Of a stretch of DNA of 64,000 bases, positions 62,427 to 64,000 are shown piece after piece. Origin of the DNA: Phoenix dactylifera (lineage: Eukaryota > Streptophyta > Magnoliopsida > Arecales > Arecaceae); the NCBI RefSeq assembly GCF_009389715.1, contig NW_024067666.1, positions 4,381,001 through 4,445,000 on the forward strand, given 5' to 3'. Positions within the stretch are counted from its first letter, which is position 1. The number at the start of each line of letters is the position of its first letter. The position numbers and the translations under genes are program-made. The notes under the pieces were generated by a model. That model ran no database searches and had not been told where the DNA came from. It saw nothing but the letters and a program-made list of their open reading frames with translations.

Positions 62427-64000
62427 CTGCAAGTTATATAAGATTCGTGAACATGGAATTCGATCTAAAAATCAAGCCGATGCAATATATTTTCATAAGC
62501 GACACATATACTTGAAAAAAAACTATTAGCTCGAAAGCAACAATCCGAATATTGTTCGTAGTCGTCTAAGATCTGGAAGGAGTTATCATATAAGCAGGCA
62601 GCACAAATCCAAATAAATAAGCATTTATTCATACAAACAGATAAAGAACCTCAATTACCCTTTATCTCTTCTTAATTTAGAGCATTTACAAGTTTCTGAG
62701 GTTGCTTTCCTTCCTGCCAACTATTCTCCACACTTCACAGCAGGTCTCTATCTTGCTCAATGCCTATCTACAGGCTCATAACCAAATTTTAGAGCCTTCA
62801 ATCCAAGTCAGGAGTAAGCCATAGAAAGCTCTCAAACTTTGATGGATCGTACTTTGATCCTTTAATTTGAATGTTTAGACGAGAACGATTGCACAATAAG
62901 ATTAAAATATAGAGACTGACGGCCAGATCAAAGTAAACCAATACCACCAAAAACCATTGGACTTGGTTTGAAGATGTCCACAAATAATAAAACTATAAAA
63001 GTGTTCTTCATAAACTAATATTATTTTTATCTCCCTCTCTCTTTATATAATTGGATAAGTGTAGCAAAGCAGTTGAAAACACCTGATAAAAAAGCTTCAC
63101 AGACAGAAAAAAAAGCATATCCACTTACCACAGCCTATTCTACAAAATCCCAACTGAAACAAACATGATCGATCATCATGGAAAGGTCAGACAAATGCAG
63201 GCCATGAATTGACCTTCCTAAACAAGAGCTCAATTCATGACTCGAAATAATTTAAAAAATCATTCATGATTCTCGTCTTAAGGTTAACTATATATAGGAT
63301 TATAATCCCTCCTCTCTACATCTTTCATCATCACTTTTGTGAGACTCCATCAACTCATGATCTCCTCAAAATCATAAACGGAAGCGTATACTTGAACCAT
63401 CATCATTTAAGGATCACCGAATAAGATTATAAGACAAGTCAACAACCCTTAGTACCAATTGTTCCTTCTTTCACACGGATAAGCATGACAGAAGTTGAGG
63501 TATGAGCTTCTGAAATAATCCTCCGTAAGAAAATTCCTCAAGACTTTCACTATGTGTGATTGAAAAGATATTTTAGCTCATGTGAACTTGGGCCTGGCTT
63601 TCATTCATTTCAAGGACACTTCTATACTCTTCCTTACAAACTATTTCAATTTTCAATCCATGAATCAGATTCAGAGCTAACCACATCGCTAAAAGATTCA
63701 AGTTTTGGAACATAAACATCAGGGAAAAGCAGACTAAGTTGTCTCTAAACTTCCGTGTTCTCTCCCTAGTCATTTTTTACACTCCATTATCTCTCAGAAA
63801 TTTAATTTCACTTTCAATCTCCAGTCCGTGTTCTATGTTCTCATCAAGAGGATGGGAAAGGTACTGTTTCGAACTTTCGTTCGTTCAAGTTATGTAACGT
63901 TCTTCAGAAGCATCAACTGACTCTCAATTTCCAACCATCAAGTGCAGATTCATGTTGTAAAAATCATGAACTTGATCCATATACAAACCAAGAATTATCA
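62427..64000. other. Probable intron 1 of the HVA22k-like gene up to the window edge
   Basis: AT-rich sequence with no protein match on either strand. No minus-strand ATG followed by an HVA22k-like N-terminus and a donor in the right phase was found, so the first exon is expected beyond 64000. The short open frames here look random. Confidence 0.4.

Noticed and set aside
1-64000. tRNA, rRNA, CRISPR array, LTR element or viral remnant
   Set aside because: I looked for clover-leaf tRNA box pairs, regular spaced repeats, long terminal repeats and capsid or polymerase signatures. The only tRNA-like boxes belong to SINEs, the only reverse transcriptase is a LINE fragment, and the arrays are noncoding tandem repeats.

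Overview
This is a stretch of nuclear plant DNA: AT-rich, with long introns, GT-AG splice sites and six split protein-coding genes. The proteins closely resemble angiosperm families. The repeat content, including Au-type SINEs, GTACC-rich short elements and a TIR element with GGGCTCGTTTGG ends, suggests a monocot, possibly a palm. That placement is inference. I saw no bacterial, organellar, CRISPR or LTR-element sequence.

Layout from left to right: (1) + strand, 692-12348, a complete 13-exon gene for the large subunit of splicing factor U2AF (RS region, RRM1, RRM2, UHM), including a 15-nt microexon. (2) An intergenic block (12349-15350) holding a 482-bp TIR transposon and a diverged array of about 110-134-bp units. 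(3) + strand, 16216-25840, a PP2C phosphatase of the Arabidopsis PP2C55/PP2C80 type. Its leader appears to carry an intron and two uORFs; its introns carry two Au SINEs and a GTACC-rich element. (4) An intergenic block with an inverted repeat and a broken LINE reverse-transcriptase fragment. (5) - strand, 27932-34570, a major-facilitator transporter of the UNE2/At4g36790 type. (6) - strand, 36672-44653, a PPPDE/DeSI-like thiol peptidase of the At1g47740 type, with a probable leader exon near 47.5-47.7 kb. (7) + strand, about 50142-55410, a G-box-binding bZIP factor (GBF, group G). (8) - strand, 56717-62426, most of an HVA22k-like TB2/DP1 protein whose first exon was not found and probably lies beyond the right edge.

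The six genes do not form an evident pathway: splicing, dephosphorylation, membrane transport, de-SUMO/ubiquitin-type proteolysis, transcription and ER membrane shaping. They look like ordinary housekeeping and regulatory neighbours. Nothing here supports a previously undescribed system. The points most worth a second look are two genes whose start codon cannot be read in frame (GBF and DeSI-like), an overlapping uORF pair before the PP2C start, many two-copy tandem duplications in the introns, and two tiny insertions flanked by 15-16-bp direct repeats with A/T tails that look like minimal retroposition scars.

Exon boundaries were read by eye from GT-AG sites, phase continuity and remembered family sequences. 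No transcript, alignment or database evidence was available.
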